Part shown: piece after piece, positions 33,826 through 43,818 of the stretch
How the letters are laid out: every line of letters starts with the position of its first letter
How positions within the stretch are numbered: position 1 is the stretch's first letter
Source: Anaeromassilibacillus sp. An172
GTDB taxonomy: Bacteria > Bacillota > Clostridia > Oscillospirales > Acutalibacteraceae
Direction: 5' to 3'
DNA: 64,000 nucleotides
Assembly (NCBI RefSeq): GCF_002160515.1
Contig: NZ_NFKS01000007.1
Span: 51,973 to 115,972 of the forward strand
Translations under genes and position numbers: made by a program
Notes under the pieces: generated by a model
Told to the model about the DNA's origin: nothing
Database searches by the model: none
Seen by the model: the letters and a program-made list of their open reading frames with translations, nothing else

Positions 33826-34674
33826 ATGATTAAAGACTATCATACACATACAGGTAATTCCGACGGCACAAAAACTCCTGAGGAGCTTATAGATTTGGCA
33901 GTTTCAAAAGGCGTTTCCGCACTGGCAGTGTCAGACCACGACAGCATAAAGGGATTGGAAACCGCCCAAAATTACTCAAAGGGAAAGCTTGATTTTCTCC
34001 CGGGCGTGGAGTTCACCACAAGGGAAGAACATTATCCTCACTGCGACGGCAAATACTGCCTGCACCTTTTGGGATACGGCTTTGATATTCATAACAAAGA
34101 ACTCAACGATGCACTGGACGACAGAGCCGCAAGGGTAAGAAAGACCTACGATGTTCTTATAAAGAGCCTAGAAAAATACGGAATGTTTTTTGACTACACT
34201 CAGGTTGACATAAGCTGCGGAATCGTAATGCAGATGCTTGATATCGCCGCACACATAGAAAAAAACTACAGCGACAATCCAAACCTTGAAAAAGCAGTGG
34301 AGGACGTCTATAACTACAGTTCTGCTCTGGACAGCGAGAATTTTTCTTTAAAGGACTCCATAGACCTAATACATAAGGCAGGCGGCAAAGCGGTATGGGC
34401 GCATCCCTTTAATGTTTACAGAAATTTTAAGAAACAGCTTATTGATGAAAACCAGGTGGAAGCAATTCTGAAAAAAACCATAAGCTTAGGCGTTGACGGA
34501 ATTGAAGCACTTTACGGAGATTTTACCCACGAAGAAAGACTCAGCCTTTGCAGGCTTGCAGAAAAATACGGACTGTTTGTAACCTGCGGAAGCGATTTTC
34601 ACGGTTTTAAAAACAAGAGAAATCACTTTATTTCCTTTGATACAGATGAATATTCTCAGTTTGATGTACTATAA
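33826..34674 (+). CDS. PHP-domain phosphoesterase (RNase AM/YciV-like)
   Basis: Metal-dependent phosphoesterase of 282 residues. Metal-binding motifs in order: YHTHTGNSDG, VSDHDSIKG, GVEFTT, WAHPFN and CGSDFHG, the full PHP set. The family includes RNase AM, which trims 5' ends of RNA, and 3',5'-nucleotide phosphatases, so an exact substrate is not claimed. The ribosome site is weak (AAGAAGATGG). It is followed after 23 bp by the permease gene and probably co-transcribed with it. Confidence 0.85.
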   Translation: MIKDYHTHTGNSDGTKTPEELIDLAVSKGVSALAVSDHDSIKGLETAQNYSKGKLDFLPGVEFTTREEHYPHCDGKYCLHLLGYGFDIHNKELNDALDDRAARVRKTYDVLIKSLEKYGMFFDYTQVDISCGIVMQMLDIAAHIEKNYSDNPNLEKAVEDVYNYSSALDSENFSLKDSIDLIHKAGGKAVWAHPFNVYRNFKKQLIDENQVEAILKKTISLGVDGIEALYGDFTHEERLSLCRLAEKYGLFVTCGSDFHGFKNKRNHFISFDTDEYSQFDVL

Positions 34675-34697
34675 AATTAAAAAAAGAGGTGTATATA

Positions 34698-36113
34698 TTG
34701 GATAACCAAAAACTATTTTTTAAACGCCTTGGAATCATAGTTGGCGGCGGTGTTGTTCTATACTGGGCGCTTAACAACTTGGGGCCCATATTTGATTTCC
34801 TGGGTGTTGTTATCGGATTTATTTTTCCTTTTATTTTAGGCGGATTTATCGCATTTCTTTTAAATATCCCAATGCGGTTTATCGAGCGCAATCTCACAAA
34901 GCTTGTTAGAGCCATCAGAAAAAAAGAACCGAAAAAAGAAAAATCAATGGTCATAAGGCTTGTAAGTCTTGTCTTGGCAATTGTATTGATTTTAGCCCTT
35001 TTGATTGGCGCCGCATTTATCGTAGCCCCTCAGATAGGCGAAACGGTTTCCTCACTTTCTGCGGAAATCCCCGGATTTATGAGGGAATGTCAGAAGTTCT
35101 TCCAAGAGGTTTCAAAATCCCTTCCGGGATATCTTTCATTCCTTGAGAACATTCAAATCGACTGGAACAATGTTGGAAAACAGATAACCGGATTTTTAAG
35201 CAGTTTCGGAACTCAGGCGGTTTCCTCCTCCATATCGGCGGCAACTGCGGTGTTCAGCGGTATCGGAACATTTTTCATGTCCTTTATCTTCGCTCTTTAT
35301 ATTCTTTTGGGAAAAGAAAGTCTTGCACGTCAGGTTAAAATCGTGCTTCGCTCTTTCCTTCCCAAAAAGGCATACAAGAAATTTTTCGATATCACAGCTC
35401 TTATCGACTCTGTATTCTCCGGATTTTTCTCCGGTCAGTGTCTTGAAGCCTTGATTTTAGGCTCTCTGTGCTTCATAGGAATGAGCATTTTCCGCTTCCC
35501 ATATGCGGCAATGATATCCGTACTTATTGCAGTGCTTTCATTTATCCCGATTATCGGAGCTTTCACAGGATGCTTTGTAGGAGCATTTTTCATCCTCATA
35601 CAAAACCCTATACAGGCAATCTGGTTTGTTGTTTACTTCCTTGTTTTACAGCAGATTGAAGGAAACTTCATTTACCCGAGAGTTGTGGGCGGCTCTATCG
35701 GACTTCCCGCCATGTGGGTTTTGGCTGCGGTAACTTTGGGCGGAAGCATTTTCGGCATAGCCGGAATGATACTCTTTATTCCGTTGACCTCTGTTGTCTA
35801 CGCTCTCATAAAACAGACCGTCAAAAAGCGTGTTAAAAGACAAAAGCTTGAAAGACTTAGAGCCGAGGAAGAAAAGGCAAAAGCCAAGCAAAAAGTCGTA
35901 CACGAAAAAAATGTTTCGGTTAAAACCGTAAAAGAAACCTCCGGTCAAGCCGAAAAAGTAATATCCCACGAGGACAAAAAAGCCGAGCCAAAGACAAGAC
36001 CTGCTCCTGCAAAAAAGAGCAAGCCTGATGAAAAGCCTATAAACAGAAAAGAATTAAACATCGACATAGACTTGGACTCGGAAGAATACATTAAAAGAGA
36101 AGATAAAAAATAA
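34698..36113 (+). CDS. AI-2E family (YtvI/PerM-type) membrane transporter
   Basis: Membrane protein of 471 residues with about eight hydrophobic segments in the AI-2E/PerM layout (N-terminal pair, a hydrophilic part near 110-180, then the SFIPIIGAFTGCFVGAFF and IYPRVVGGSIGLPAMWV motifs). Despite the family name, few members export autoinducer; several are Na+/H+ or undefined transporters. A charged tail of ~95 residues (after 375), very rich in Lys and Glu, is unusual and probably cytoplasmic. TTG at 34698 behind AGAGGTG is preferred to the GTG at 34689, which overlaps that site. Confidence 0.82.
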   Translation: MDNQKLFFKRLGIIVGGGVVLYWALNNLGPIFDFLGVVIGFIFPFILGGFIAFLLNIPMRFIERNLTKLVRAIRKKEPKKEKSMVIRLVSLVLAIVLILALLIGAAFIVAPQIGETVSSLSAEIPGFMRECQKFFQEVSKSLPGYLSFLENIQIDWNNVGKQITGFLSSFGTQAVSSSISAATAVFSGIGTFFMSFIFALYILLGKESLARQVKIVLRSFLPKKAYKKFFDITALIDSVFSGFFSGQCLEALILGSLCFIGMSIFRFPYAAMISVLIAVLSFIPIIGAFTGCFVGAFFILIQNPIQAIWFVVYFLVLQQIEGNFIYPRVVGGSIGLPAMWVLAAVTLGGSIFGIAGMILFIPLTSVVYALIKQTVKKRVKRQKLERLRAEEEKAKAKQKVVHEKNVSVKTVKETSGQAEKVISHEDKKAEPKTRPAPAKKSKPDEKPINRKELNIDIDLDSEEYIKREDKK

Positions 36114-36116
36114 TCA

Positions 36117-36155
36117 AACCCCTTCGGTACAAAAAACGTATCGAAGGGGTTGTTT
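36117..36155. terminator. Bidirectional terminator
   Basis: Fourteen-bp stem AACCCCTTCGGTAC (36117-36130) with GTATCGAAGGGGTT (36138-36151). Genes converge here from both sides. Confidence 0.85.
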
Positions 36156-36394
36156 TATGGTTCGAGATTTTCTTCATTAAAAAGTGGAGAATTGAAAAAT
36201 GTTTTAAGGTCGATTTCCAAACCCTGACATAATTCATGGATGACCCTGAGCTTTACGGACTCGTAAGAGCAGTTTATTATATTTCCTATTGTAGATTTCG
36301 GAACTCCGCTTTTCATGTAAAGCTGATATTGGGTCATGTTTTTTTCTTTTAACAATTCCAGAAACCGGCATCTTACCGCCTCGTTAAGCTTCAT
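36155..36394 (-). CDS. Small XRE-family regulator
   Basis: Helix-turn-helix protein of 79 residues, almost only the DNA-binding domain (about 8-65; MTQYQLYMKSGVPKSTIGNI). Close in form to small Clostridial XRE proteins of unknown target. AAGGCGGTGG ribosome site. It follows the LysM gene by 14 bp, so the two are likely co-transcribed, perhaps together with addAB upstream. Confidence 0.8.
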   Translation of the reverse strand: MKLNEAVRCRFLELLKEKNMTQYQLYMKSGVPKSTIGNIINCSYESVKLRVIHELCQGLEIDLKTFFNSPLFNEENLEP

Positions 36395-36408
36395 TCATCC
36401 ACCGCCTT

Positions 36409-36726
36409 TTATTTTTCCCTAAGCTTTATTATCTTTCCTTTTCGCAGTCCTCCCGGGTTTTCGAGGTTGTTTATGTCTATAAGTACGTTTATAGGCACTC
36501 CGTTTTCCCGGGAGATTTTCCATAGAGTGTCGCCCTCTTTTACCCTGTAAAACATAGGGATTTTTGTTCCTTTAAGAGGGATTTTCAAAACCTCTCCTGG
36601 GCAGGCTCTTCTGGGTTTATCTATGGAGTTTTTTGTAAAAATATCCAGGGGAGAAACTCCGAACTTTTCCCCTATTTTCCAAAAGGTATCTCCCTTTTCT
36701 ACTCTGTACATAAAATAGTCTTTCAT
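36409..36726 (-). CDS. Double LysM-domain protein without signal peptide
   Basis: Protein of 105 residues made of two LysM domains (about 5-50, YRVEKGDTFWKIGEKFGV; and 58-103, YRVKEGDTLWKISRENGV). LysM binds peptidoglycan glycan chains, yet no signal peptide or membrane segment is present, so it is cytoplasmic or exported by an unknown route. In spore-formers similar small LysM proteins join the spore coat or cortex; that is only a suggestion here. The ATG at 36726 follows GGTGAT. The upstream in-frame ATG at 36750 has no ribosome site. Confidence 0.8.
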   Translation of the reverse strand: MKDYFMYRVEKGDTFWKIGEKFGVSPLDIFTKNSIDKPRRACPGEVLKIPLKGTKIPMFYRVKEGDTLWKISRENGVPINVLIDINNLENPGGLRKGKIIKLREK

Positions 36727-36728
36727 AT

Positions 36729-36785
36729 TATCACCGTATAAAATTCTCATATGACATAATATGATAATAAAATTTTACGGTGATA
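36729..36785 (-). promoter_or_regulatory. Inverted repeat covering the LysM gene ribosome site
   Basis: Arms 36729-36745 and 36771-36785 pair over 15 bp with a two-base bulge; the core is TATCACCGTA with TACGGTGATA. On the minus strand the downstream arm contains the GGTGAT ribosome site of the LysM gene, so the hairpin would hide it. It fills the gap after addA. Confidence 0.55.
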
Positions 36786-36788
36786 AAT

Positions 36789-39700
36789 TTAAACTGAAAC
36801 CTCTATTTCTTTTCCCAGGACTATGGAATAGATAAGGCAGGCGGAAACCTCAAGTCCTGTGGTTTGCTCCATGGCGTTTTTATAAAGGGCTATCTGTTTT
36901 CTGTATTCCTCTGCCAAAAACTCCGGTTCTTTTACCCTGTCGGTTTTATAGTCCACAATCACAAGCTTACCCTTTTCCTCAAAGGCAAGGTCAACCGCTC
37001 CCTGCAATATGACCTTTTCGTCTGAAAGTTCCTTTTGTATCTGAGGATTTACCATTGACACAGGAATTTCAACGGAAAATGTGTATTCCTTCATAACATT
37101 TTTTGAAGCTGTAATTCTCTTAAACAGAGGACTTTCTGTAAAGCTCTCCACAAGCTTTATGTCTATAGCTTCCGCCTGAGCAGGCGACAAAACACCTTTT
37201 TCCGCAAGTCTTTTTACTTCATTCTGAGGATTTTCTTTAAGTAAATTAAAATCACAGCTTTGGAAGAAAAGGTGCATTGCCGTTCCCTTTTGGGCGGCGG
37301 TGAGCTTCTCCTCTCCCAAAAATGCAGGTGGCGCAAGCTTTTTGAAATATACCGGCCTTTCCTTTTCGTTTAAAGCAGAAGCCGTAACCTTTACAGGTAT
37401 GTCCGCAAGCTCACTGTAAGGATATTTAAAATTCTTTCTTTCCGTGAGGATTTTCTCAATTCTCTTTTCCTCTTCCTTGAGGCTGTTTTCATCGCAGGAA
37501 GCTTCCGTGGTGATTTCCTCTTCTTCCTCCTGAGTGTACTTAAAGATTTCTGTTTTCCAAACTTCCCTTTGTACGTTTTCCGCCCTGTAAATATCCTCGC
37601 AGTCCGCAAGCTTTCTCAGCTCTCCGCAGCATGGGTGCAAAAGACTGCACATTGTTATCCATTTTCCCGGAGAGCCGGCTTCCCTTACAAAATGGGATGG
37701 GATTTTCCCAACGCCTGTCATTCCAGCTCCCACGGCTTTAAGCTCTTTTTCCACATCCTTTGAGGAACAGAGCATTATAAGCTTTTCCTTTGCCCTGGTC
37801 ATCGCCACATACAAAACTCTAAGTTCCTCCGACTTTTCGCTTCTTTTCATTTCTATGGCGAGAGCTTCTCTTGGCATTGTGCTTCTTCTGCACATAAGCT
37901 CAGGATAGGTTCGCTTCATGGCAACGCCTAACTTTGAATGTATAAGCACGTTTTGGGAAGCGTCCGATACAAAACCTTTAGACATGGCGGCTACAAAGCA
38001 TATTGGAAATTCCAGCCCCTTGCTTTTGTGTATGCTCATTATTCTTACAGAGTTTGAACCCTGTGACTGGGTGTTTGCCGCTCCTGTCAAGTCAGAGCCG
38101 TATTCAAACAATCTGTCCACATATCTTATAAAGCCTGAAAGACCCTTATCGGAGTTTTTCTCATAGTCTGCGGCGTATTCTCTCAGTCTGCGCAGGTTGT
38201 TTACCGCTGTTTCTCCGTTTCCCGAGGCGCTGACAACCGCTTCTATTCCGGTAACGTCATAGACCTTGCTCATAAGCTCCTGAGCGGACATAACTGCCGC
38301 CATGGCTCTGAAATTTGAAATCTCCTCTGTAAACTTTTCAAAACGCTCCACCACGCTTTTAGGGGGCGTAGTTTCTCCTGTTTTGTTTCCCTCCGAATAT
38401 TTTGAAATTATATCCAGCATTGAACCGTAAAGTCTTGGTGAATCTGAAAAAATTCTCAGCATCGACATTTCATCTGCGCTGAATCCGTAAAGGGGACTCA
38501 TCATCACCGAGATAAGAGGTATATCCTGCACAGGATTGTCGATTATTCTGAGGATATTCATAGCAAGAGCTACCTCTTTGTTTTTGAGAAATCCCTCGGA
38601 CTTCTCGTAAACCGCAGGTATTCCGTATTTTTCAAGCTCCTTTATGTAGATAGGGAAAAAGGAATTTGCGTTTCTCAAAAGTATTGCAAAGTCGCCGAAA
38701 TCAGGCGGTACCTGCTGTCCGTCACGGGTTATCCTCATTGTGGAGCGGAGTTTTCTTATTTCCTCCGCAATGTGCCTTGCCTCAAATACGCACATATCTC
38801 CGCCGCCGGGGTATTCCAGAAAATGAACCTCCACACCGGCTTCTTCCGTTTCCGGATAGGATGCGCCGGACACAAGCATTTCATCCTCGTTGTACTCCAT
38901 GTCGCCAACCTCTTTTGACATAAGGCGTTCAAAGGCAAAGTTTACCCCGTCGGTGACTGTCTTTCGGCTTCTAAAATTCTTTTCCAGAATTATTTTCGCA
39001 GGGTAGTTATCCTTGTCGGGATTATATCTTTCACAGCTTTCACGTCTTCTCAGAAATATTTCCGGCATCGCCTGACGGAAACCGTAAATGCTCTGCTTTA
39101 CGTCGCCAACCACAAAGAGATTTTTTTCACGGCTTATAGCTTTAAAAATCAAATCCTGAACCTCGTTGGCGTCCTGATACTCGTCAACCATAACCTCATC
39201 AAATCTCTGAGAAATTCTGTCTGCTTCCTCGGTAAAGGTTATTTCGCCGTTCTCTCTTTTTACAAGAATTTGCAGAGTGTAATGCTCCAAATCGCTGTAG
39301 TCAACTATGTTTTTGCTTTCCTTGAGCTTTGAAAAATTCTCCCCGAACTCCTTTATGCACAAAAACATCTGTTCAACAATGGGGCGGAGATAGTCTATAT
39401 CCTCAAGACATTCCTCCTCGCTTTGGGCGAAAAGCTTCTGCATTTCCTCGACTGTGCTTTTTATTATTTCTCTGTTTTGTTTTAGCTTTACCGCCAATGG
39501 GTGGTCTTTATAACCCCTTGGAGTTCTGAAAGTTCCCTTTTCAAATGATGAAAGCTTCTGTTTTATTTCGTCCCATGTGCCACTTTCAAGAGTTTCGCTC
39601 ATGCTCCTTAAAAAAGCCAAATCGGAAGCCAGCAAAAGGTTTATGGCGTTGTAGATTTTTTCTTCCTCTGTGGAAATCTCCATAGAAATTTCAGCCACGG

Positions 39701-40379
39701 ACAAGCTGTACTGACATGCGCCCACGCAGTAATCACGGATAATTTTTCCCCATACTGTCTGTGAAACCTCCTGACCCTCTCTGTAAAAGCTTAGCTTTTC
39801 CTGAAGCCAGCTGTCGGCAAAGGGGTGTGACCTTAAAAAGTCGTACAATCTAAATATGATATTTCTAAGCTTAACGTCGTCACGTCCCGAGGAAAAGGCG
39901 GAGGCAAGCCGGTTAAAATACTCATTGTTTTCACCGTAAAATTTGCTGAGGGTTAAGTCCATAGCCTCGTTGCGCATTACCATAAGCTCCCCGTCCTCGC
40001 CTATTCTCACATCTGCTGAGATATCAAGACTTGAGGAAAACTCCCTTATAACTCGTGAACAAAAGCTGTGTATTGTGGAGATGTCCGCCTTTGCCAAAAG
40101 GTTCTGCTGACGTCTTAATGCAGGGTTTAACGGGTCTTTTTCCAGCAGCTCGCTTATTCTGTCGTTTATTCTTTGAAGCATTTCCGCAGCAGCCGCCCTT
40201 GTGTAGGTAACCACAAGAAGCCTGTCGGCGTCGCAGGGCTTTTCGCTGTCGGTTATTCTCTCTATTACCCTCTGAACCAAAACCGCTGTTTTTCCCGAAC
40301 CTGCGGCGGCGGAAACTATCAGGGAACCTCCCCTTGCATTTATTGCGTTCTTTTGATTTTCAGTCCACTGTCTGCCCAT
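36789..40379 (-). CDS. addA: AddA helicase-nuclease subunit
   Basis: Subunit of the AddAB double-strand-break processing complex, the Firmicutes counterpart of RecBCD. In 1196 residues it has UvrD-type helicase motifs (Walker A SAAAGSGKTAVLV at about 24-36; VDEYQDANEVQ; motif VI VAMTRAKEKL) and a C-terminal RecB-family nuclease domain (GAVDLAFEEKG, VIVDYKTD). It prepares ends for RecA and degrades foreign linear DNA. The start overlaps the addB stop by one base, so the two are coupled. Confidence 0.97.
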   Translation of the reverse strand: MGRQWTENQKNAINARGGSLIVSAAAGSGKTAVLVQRVIERITDSEKPCDADRLLVVTYTRAAAAEMLQRINDRISELLEKDPLNPALRRQQNLLAKADISTIHSFCSRVIREFSSSLDISADVRIGEDGELMVMRNEAMDLTLSKFYGENNEYFNRLASAFSSGRDDVKLRNIIFRLYDFLRSHPFADSWLQEKLSFYREGQEVSQTVWGKIIRDYCVGACQYSLSVAEISMEISTEEEKIYNAINLLLASDLAFLRSMSETLESGTWDEIKQKLSSFEKGTFRTPRGYKDHPLAVKLKQNREIIKSTVEEMQKLFAQSEEECLEDIDYLRPIVEQMFLCIKEFGENFSKLKESKNIVDYSDLEHYTLQILVKRENGEITFTEEADRISQRFDEVMVDEYQDANEVQDLIFKAISREKNLFVVGDVKQSIYGFRQAMPEIFLRRRESCERYNPDKDNYPAKIILEKNFRSRKTVTDGVNFAFERLMSKEVGDMEYNEDEMLVSGASYPETEEAGVEVHFLEYPGGGDMCVFEARHIAEEIRKLRSTMRITRDGQQVPPDFGDFAILLRNANSFFPIYIKELEKYGIPAVYEKSEGFLKNKEVALAMNILRIIDNPVQDIPLISVMMSPLYGFSADEMSMLRIFSDSPRLYGSMLDIISKYSEGNKTGETTPPKSVVERFEKFTEEISNFRAMAAVMSAQELMSKVYDVTGIEAVVSASGNGETAVNNLRRLREYAADYEKNSDKGLSGFIRYVDRLFEYGSDLTGAANTQSQGSNSVRIMSIHKSKGLEFPICFVAAMSKGFVSDASQNVLIHSKLGVAMKRTYPELMCRRSTMPREALAIEMKRSEKSEELRVLYVAMTRAKEKLIMLCSSKDVEKELKAVGAGMTGVGKIPSHFVREAGSPGKWITMCSLLHPCCGELRKLADCEDIYRAENVQREVWKTEIFKYTQEEEEEITTEASCDENSLKEEEKRIEKILTERKNFKYPYSELADIPVKVTASALNEKERPVYFKKLAPPAFLGEEKLTAAQKGTAMHLFFQSCDFNLLKENPQNEVKRLAEKGVLSPAQAEAIDIKLVESFTESPLFKRITASKNVMKEYTFSVEIPVSMVNPQIQKELSDEKVILQGAVDLAFEEKGKLVIVDYKTDRVKEPEFLAEEYRKQIALYKNAMEQTTGLEVSACLIYSIVLGKEIEVSV

Positions 40380-43300
40380 TACTGTCCGCCCTCCTCATTT
40401 TCAAGAATTTCCATAACGTCTGCTTTGCTAAGCTTAAATACTTCCCTGCTCTCCATTCCCTCTTCATAGCCGCACACCTGCCAGTAAGGACAAAAAGCGC
40501 AGGCGTCTGTTGTTCCCTTTGCGGGAATCTGACCTATTTTTCCGTTAAGCAGTTCCTTTACCATCTTTTTAAGAATGGAATTTATCTTGTCAAAAATTCT
40601 CTTTATTTCCACAGCGTTTACAAGGCTTTCAGTGCTTGTGTACTTATCGCCGCTTTTGTTGAGCTTTACAGGAAGATAAACTCCCCCCACGTTCTTTTCC
40701 ATGCCCTTTATAACTGTGTCGTTATTGAGCACAAGGCCTTTCATTTTTCTTTCCTTGTCTATCTCCTGCTGGATTTTTCCGCTGTCCATGGAGAAATCTG
40801 AGTCAACAAAGACGCTTCCCGACGGCATATAGAGTATTCCTGCTGGGATTGGTTTTGTTCCTTTGTATTTTCCCGTTCCCTGACACAGAGCTTCCATATA
40901 TATGAGCATCTGCATATTAAGACCAAAAAGAATATCCGAAAGCTTAAACTCCTTTTTGCCGGTTTTGTAGTCTATTATTCTCACATAGGTTTCGCCGTTT
41001 TTCTCCATAACGTCAACCCTGTCGATAACTCCGTAAACCGATATACTTGCGCCCTCTTCGGTTTCTATTTTGTAGGGCTCTATATCTTTTCCTATGCTGA
41101 GTTCAAAATCTCTCGGCACAAATTCGCTTTGGGAAAGCTCCTCACTTATTCTCTCGATAAGTCCTGCGGCGTTATCCCTGAGCTTTTCCATAAGGAACAT
41201 AAGGGAGTGATTTTCCTTTGCTTCCTCGCCCAAATATTTTTCGCTGTACTGCTCCAAAAGCTCTTGAACCTTTGAAACTATTTCCTCTTTGGTGAGAATT
41301 TTTTCCCTGTCAAAATCCTTGAAATAGTTTTCCAAAGTATAATGTATGATAGTTCCGTACTCGCTTGGTGTCATCTTTGCGGTTTTTCTCTCCTGGGCTT
41401 TCAGTCCGTAGGTGCAAAAATAGCTAAAGGGGCAAAGATGATATTTTTCCGCCTGGGAAGCGGACATGGCAAAGTTTTTACCGAACAAGGCTTTTGCTGT
41501 ATCGGGATTTTCTATAACGGAATGACTGCGCTTTACCGCTCTTTCCAAAGCTTTCATTTTGTTTTTGTATTCCTCAGAATTTTCAAAATACTTTACAAGT
41601 CCGAAAGCAAAACCGTCGCTTGTTCTGTCGCCGTATTTTTTTGCGCAAAGCTCAAAGGAGGGCTTTTCACACCACAGCACCTGTTCAGGCTCTAAAAATT
41701 CATCTGTTTCTATATGTATCTGAGGGAAAATTCTCAAAATCTCACGAACTATAACCGAGGGTTCGTTTTCATCTCCTGAAAGTGATGTTCTGTACCAGGA
41801 AACAAAGACCTTTTTACTTGAAGCGGAAAGGGCATAATAGGCGATAAACTTTTCCTTGTTTAAAACCTCTTCAAAGAAATCGGAAGCCGGAAGTCCCAGA
41901 TTATAAAGCTCCTTTTTCTCCCTGTCGCTGAAAATTCCCTCTTCTACCGGCACGGTGGGGAACTGTCCCTCTATAGCTCCCACAATGAAAACAGCCTTTG
42001 CTCCGTTTAGTCTTATTCTGTCCGCCTGACCCATTGTGACCCTGTCCAAACCCTCGGGGATAAAGGCGATTTCCGAGGCTTGAAACTGTAAATCAAGAAG
42101 CTCCGAATATCTTTTAAGGCTCAGTCTGCTGTCACCTAAAATCAAAACCATTTTGTCGAGGATTCCCATGACCATTTCCCACAATCGCACCTGTTCCTCG
42201 CTTTGGTTTTCAAGTCCAAGCTTTGAAAGGCTCTGATACATATTTTCAAGCTGTTCCTCTGTGTGCAAATCCTTTAAGAGCTGATAGAGTGATTTTGAAA
42301 TCTCCCTGCAACCCGTATCATCACAGCTGTTTTTAAAATTCATAAGAGGCGTCATTATTTTCTGTCTTATGGCTTCAAGTTCCATAAGCTCCGCCTGCTC
42401 CTTTTTCCCCATCTCCGCACCGAAGCCCGAGGGGTTGGCGGTAAATGGCTTTGTCAGGTTCTTTCCTGTTATAGACCACATAAGCAGGTAATTTTCAAAC
42501 ACCGAGGTTTCGTAAGCAGTCACATTTGTAAGTCCGGTTTTCATAATTTTTAAAACCTCTTCACGGTCAAAACCTGAAACTGCGGCGGAAATACAGCCTT
42601 TTATAAGTCTAATGAGGGGCTTTACGCTTATGTCCTCGGGAATATCGCAGAAATATGGGATTTCGTACTTGTCAAAAACCGTTGTAATAACCGGCGCATA
42701 GCTCTCCCCATGGCGAAACACCACCGAAATATCCCCGTATCTGAAATTCTCTTCAATTATCAGTTTTTTAATTTCACAGGCGACATTTTCCGCCTCGGAA
42801 TAAATACTGCCGCATCGTGAAAGAAAAACATTTTCAACTGCATCGTCGCAGGTTTCAGAGCTTCCGGAAAGAAAACCACGCTCAAGATACAAAAGCTCAT
42901 CATTTTCAAAGCGTTTGTTTTCCTGCAAAACCACAGGCTTTGAGATTTCTATATTATTTTCTTTTGCCTGATTTTCAAAAATTCTCCTGTTGGCTCTTGT
43001 GGAGGCGAAAAGTCCCGAGCCGTCGGGAGCAGTTGGGTCGTCGGTTACGGTCATGTAAAACTGTGAGCTTCTCTCCATTATTTTTGAAAGCAGTTTTGTC
43101 TGCCTGCCGGTGAAATCTCTGAAAGAATCCACCGCCACAACCATTCCTTTAAAAAGGTCTGTGCCTGCAAGTCGGTCATATGCCGCCTCTGTCATGTCAA
43201 AGGGGTCGATTTTGTTTTCCCTGTCGTCGTTTAAAATTGCGTCGTAAGCACTGTAAACCAATGCGGTTTCAGAAAGCTTGGCTTTAAGCATTTTATCCTT

Positions 43301-43729
43301 TGTTTTTGAAGAAACATCCTCAAGCATCTGAGGAGTTATTCCCCATTTTTTATAGTCGGTGACGGTCTGCAAAAGTGTTTTTATGTACTCCCCTCGCCTT
43401 TTTTCCGAGGAGAAAAGGGAAAGATTCTGGGCGGTTTCCTCCAAAGCCAAAGACATAACAAGCTGTCTGTCACCGTCATCTATACACAAGGGAATTTTCC
43501 CCTCTGTATTTTCAAAAATATACTTGCAAAGTCTTGTAAATCCGAAAACCAGAACATTTCCCGCAAGCTTAGGCCCCAGCAAACGCAAAAACATTTTTTC
43601 GTTTTCAAAGGTGCTTTGGTCAGGGACAATCATCATGCATTTTTCCCCGCCGGCGGCAATTTCCGCCAATATTTGAGAAACTCTCCGGGTTTTTCCGCAT
43701 CCGCTTCGTCCTGTTATTATATTAAGCAC
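40379..43729 (-). CDS. addB: AddB helicase-nuclease subunit
   Basis: Partner of AddA, 1116 residues. The N-terminus has a P-loop GRSGCGKTRR (about 7-16). The C-terminal nuclease domain has GVIDRVD and RIIDYKTGKKEF. Cysteines in CPFSYFC and CAFCPYWQVCGY form the iron-sulfur staple typical of AddB, confirming AddB rather than RexB. GTG start behind AGAGGTGAT. First gene of the addB-addA pair. Confidence 0.96.
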   Translation of the reverse strand: MLNIITGRSGCGKTRRVSQILAEIAAGGEKCMMIVPDQSTFENEKMFLRLLGPKLAGNVLVFGFTRLCKYIFENTEGKIPLCIDDGDRQLVMSLALEETAQNLSLFSSEKRRGEYIKTLLQTVTDYKKWGITPQMLEDVSSKTKDKMLKAKLSETALVYSAYDAILNDDRENKIDPFDMTEAAYDRLAGTDLFKGMVVAVDSFRDFTGRQTKLLSKIMERSSQFYMTVTDDPTAPDGSGLFASTRANRRIFENQAKENNIEISKPVVLQENKRFENDELLYLERGFLSGSSETCDDAVENVFLSRCGSIYSEAENVACEIKKLIIEENFRYGDISVVFRHGESYAPVITTVFDKYEIPYFCDIPEDISVKPLIRLIKGCISAAVSGFDREEVLKIMKTGLTNVTAYETSVFENYLLMWSITGKNLTKPFTANPSGFGAEMGKKEQAELMELEAIRQKIMTPLMNFKNSCDDTGCREISKSLYQLLKDLHTEEQLENMYQSLSKLGLENQSEEQVRLWEMVMGILDKMVLILGDSRLSLKRYSELLDLQFQASEIAFIPEGLDRVTMGQADRIRLNGAKAVFIVGAIEGQFPTVPVEEGIFSDREKKELYNLGLPASDFFEEVLNKEKFIAYYALSASSKKVFVSWYRTSLSGDENEPSVIVREILRIFPQIHIETDEFLEPEQVLWCEKPSFELCAKKYGDRTSDGFAFGLVKYFENSEEYKNKMKALERAVKRSHSVIENPDTAKALFGKNFAMSASQAEKYHLCPFSYFCTYGLKAQERKTAKMTPSEYGTIIHYTLENYFKDFDREKILTKEEIVSKVQELLEQYSEKYLGEEAKENHSLMFLMEKLRDNAAGLIERISEELSQSEFVPRDFELSIGKDIEPYKIETEEGASISVYGVIDRVDVMEKNGETYVRIIDYKTGKKEFKLSDILFGLNMQMLIYMEALCQGTGKYKGTKPIPAGILYMPSGSVFVDSDFSMDSGKIQQEIDKERKMKGLVLNNDTVIKGMEKNVGGVYLPVKLNKSGDKYTSTESLVNAVEIKRIFDKINSILKKMVKELLNGKIGQIPAKGTTDACAFCPYWQVCGYEEGMESREVFKLSKADVMEILENEEGGQ

Positions 43730-43818
43730 ATTATCACCTCTTGATTATTATATTTCATCTCATCAATCATATTATTTTTAAATTATATCACAATTTATAG
43801 GTCATAAAAAGGTCATGT

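Noticed and set aside
40334..40801. 155-residue open frame antisense to the addA/addB junction
   Set aside because: Overlaps two well-supported genes and shows no coding signature.
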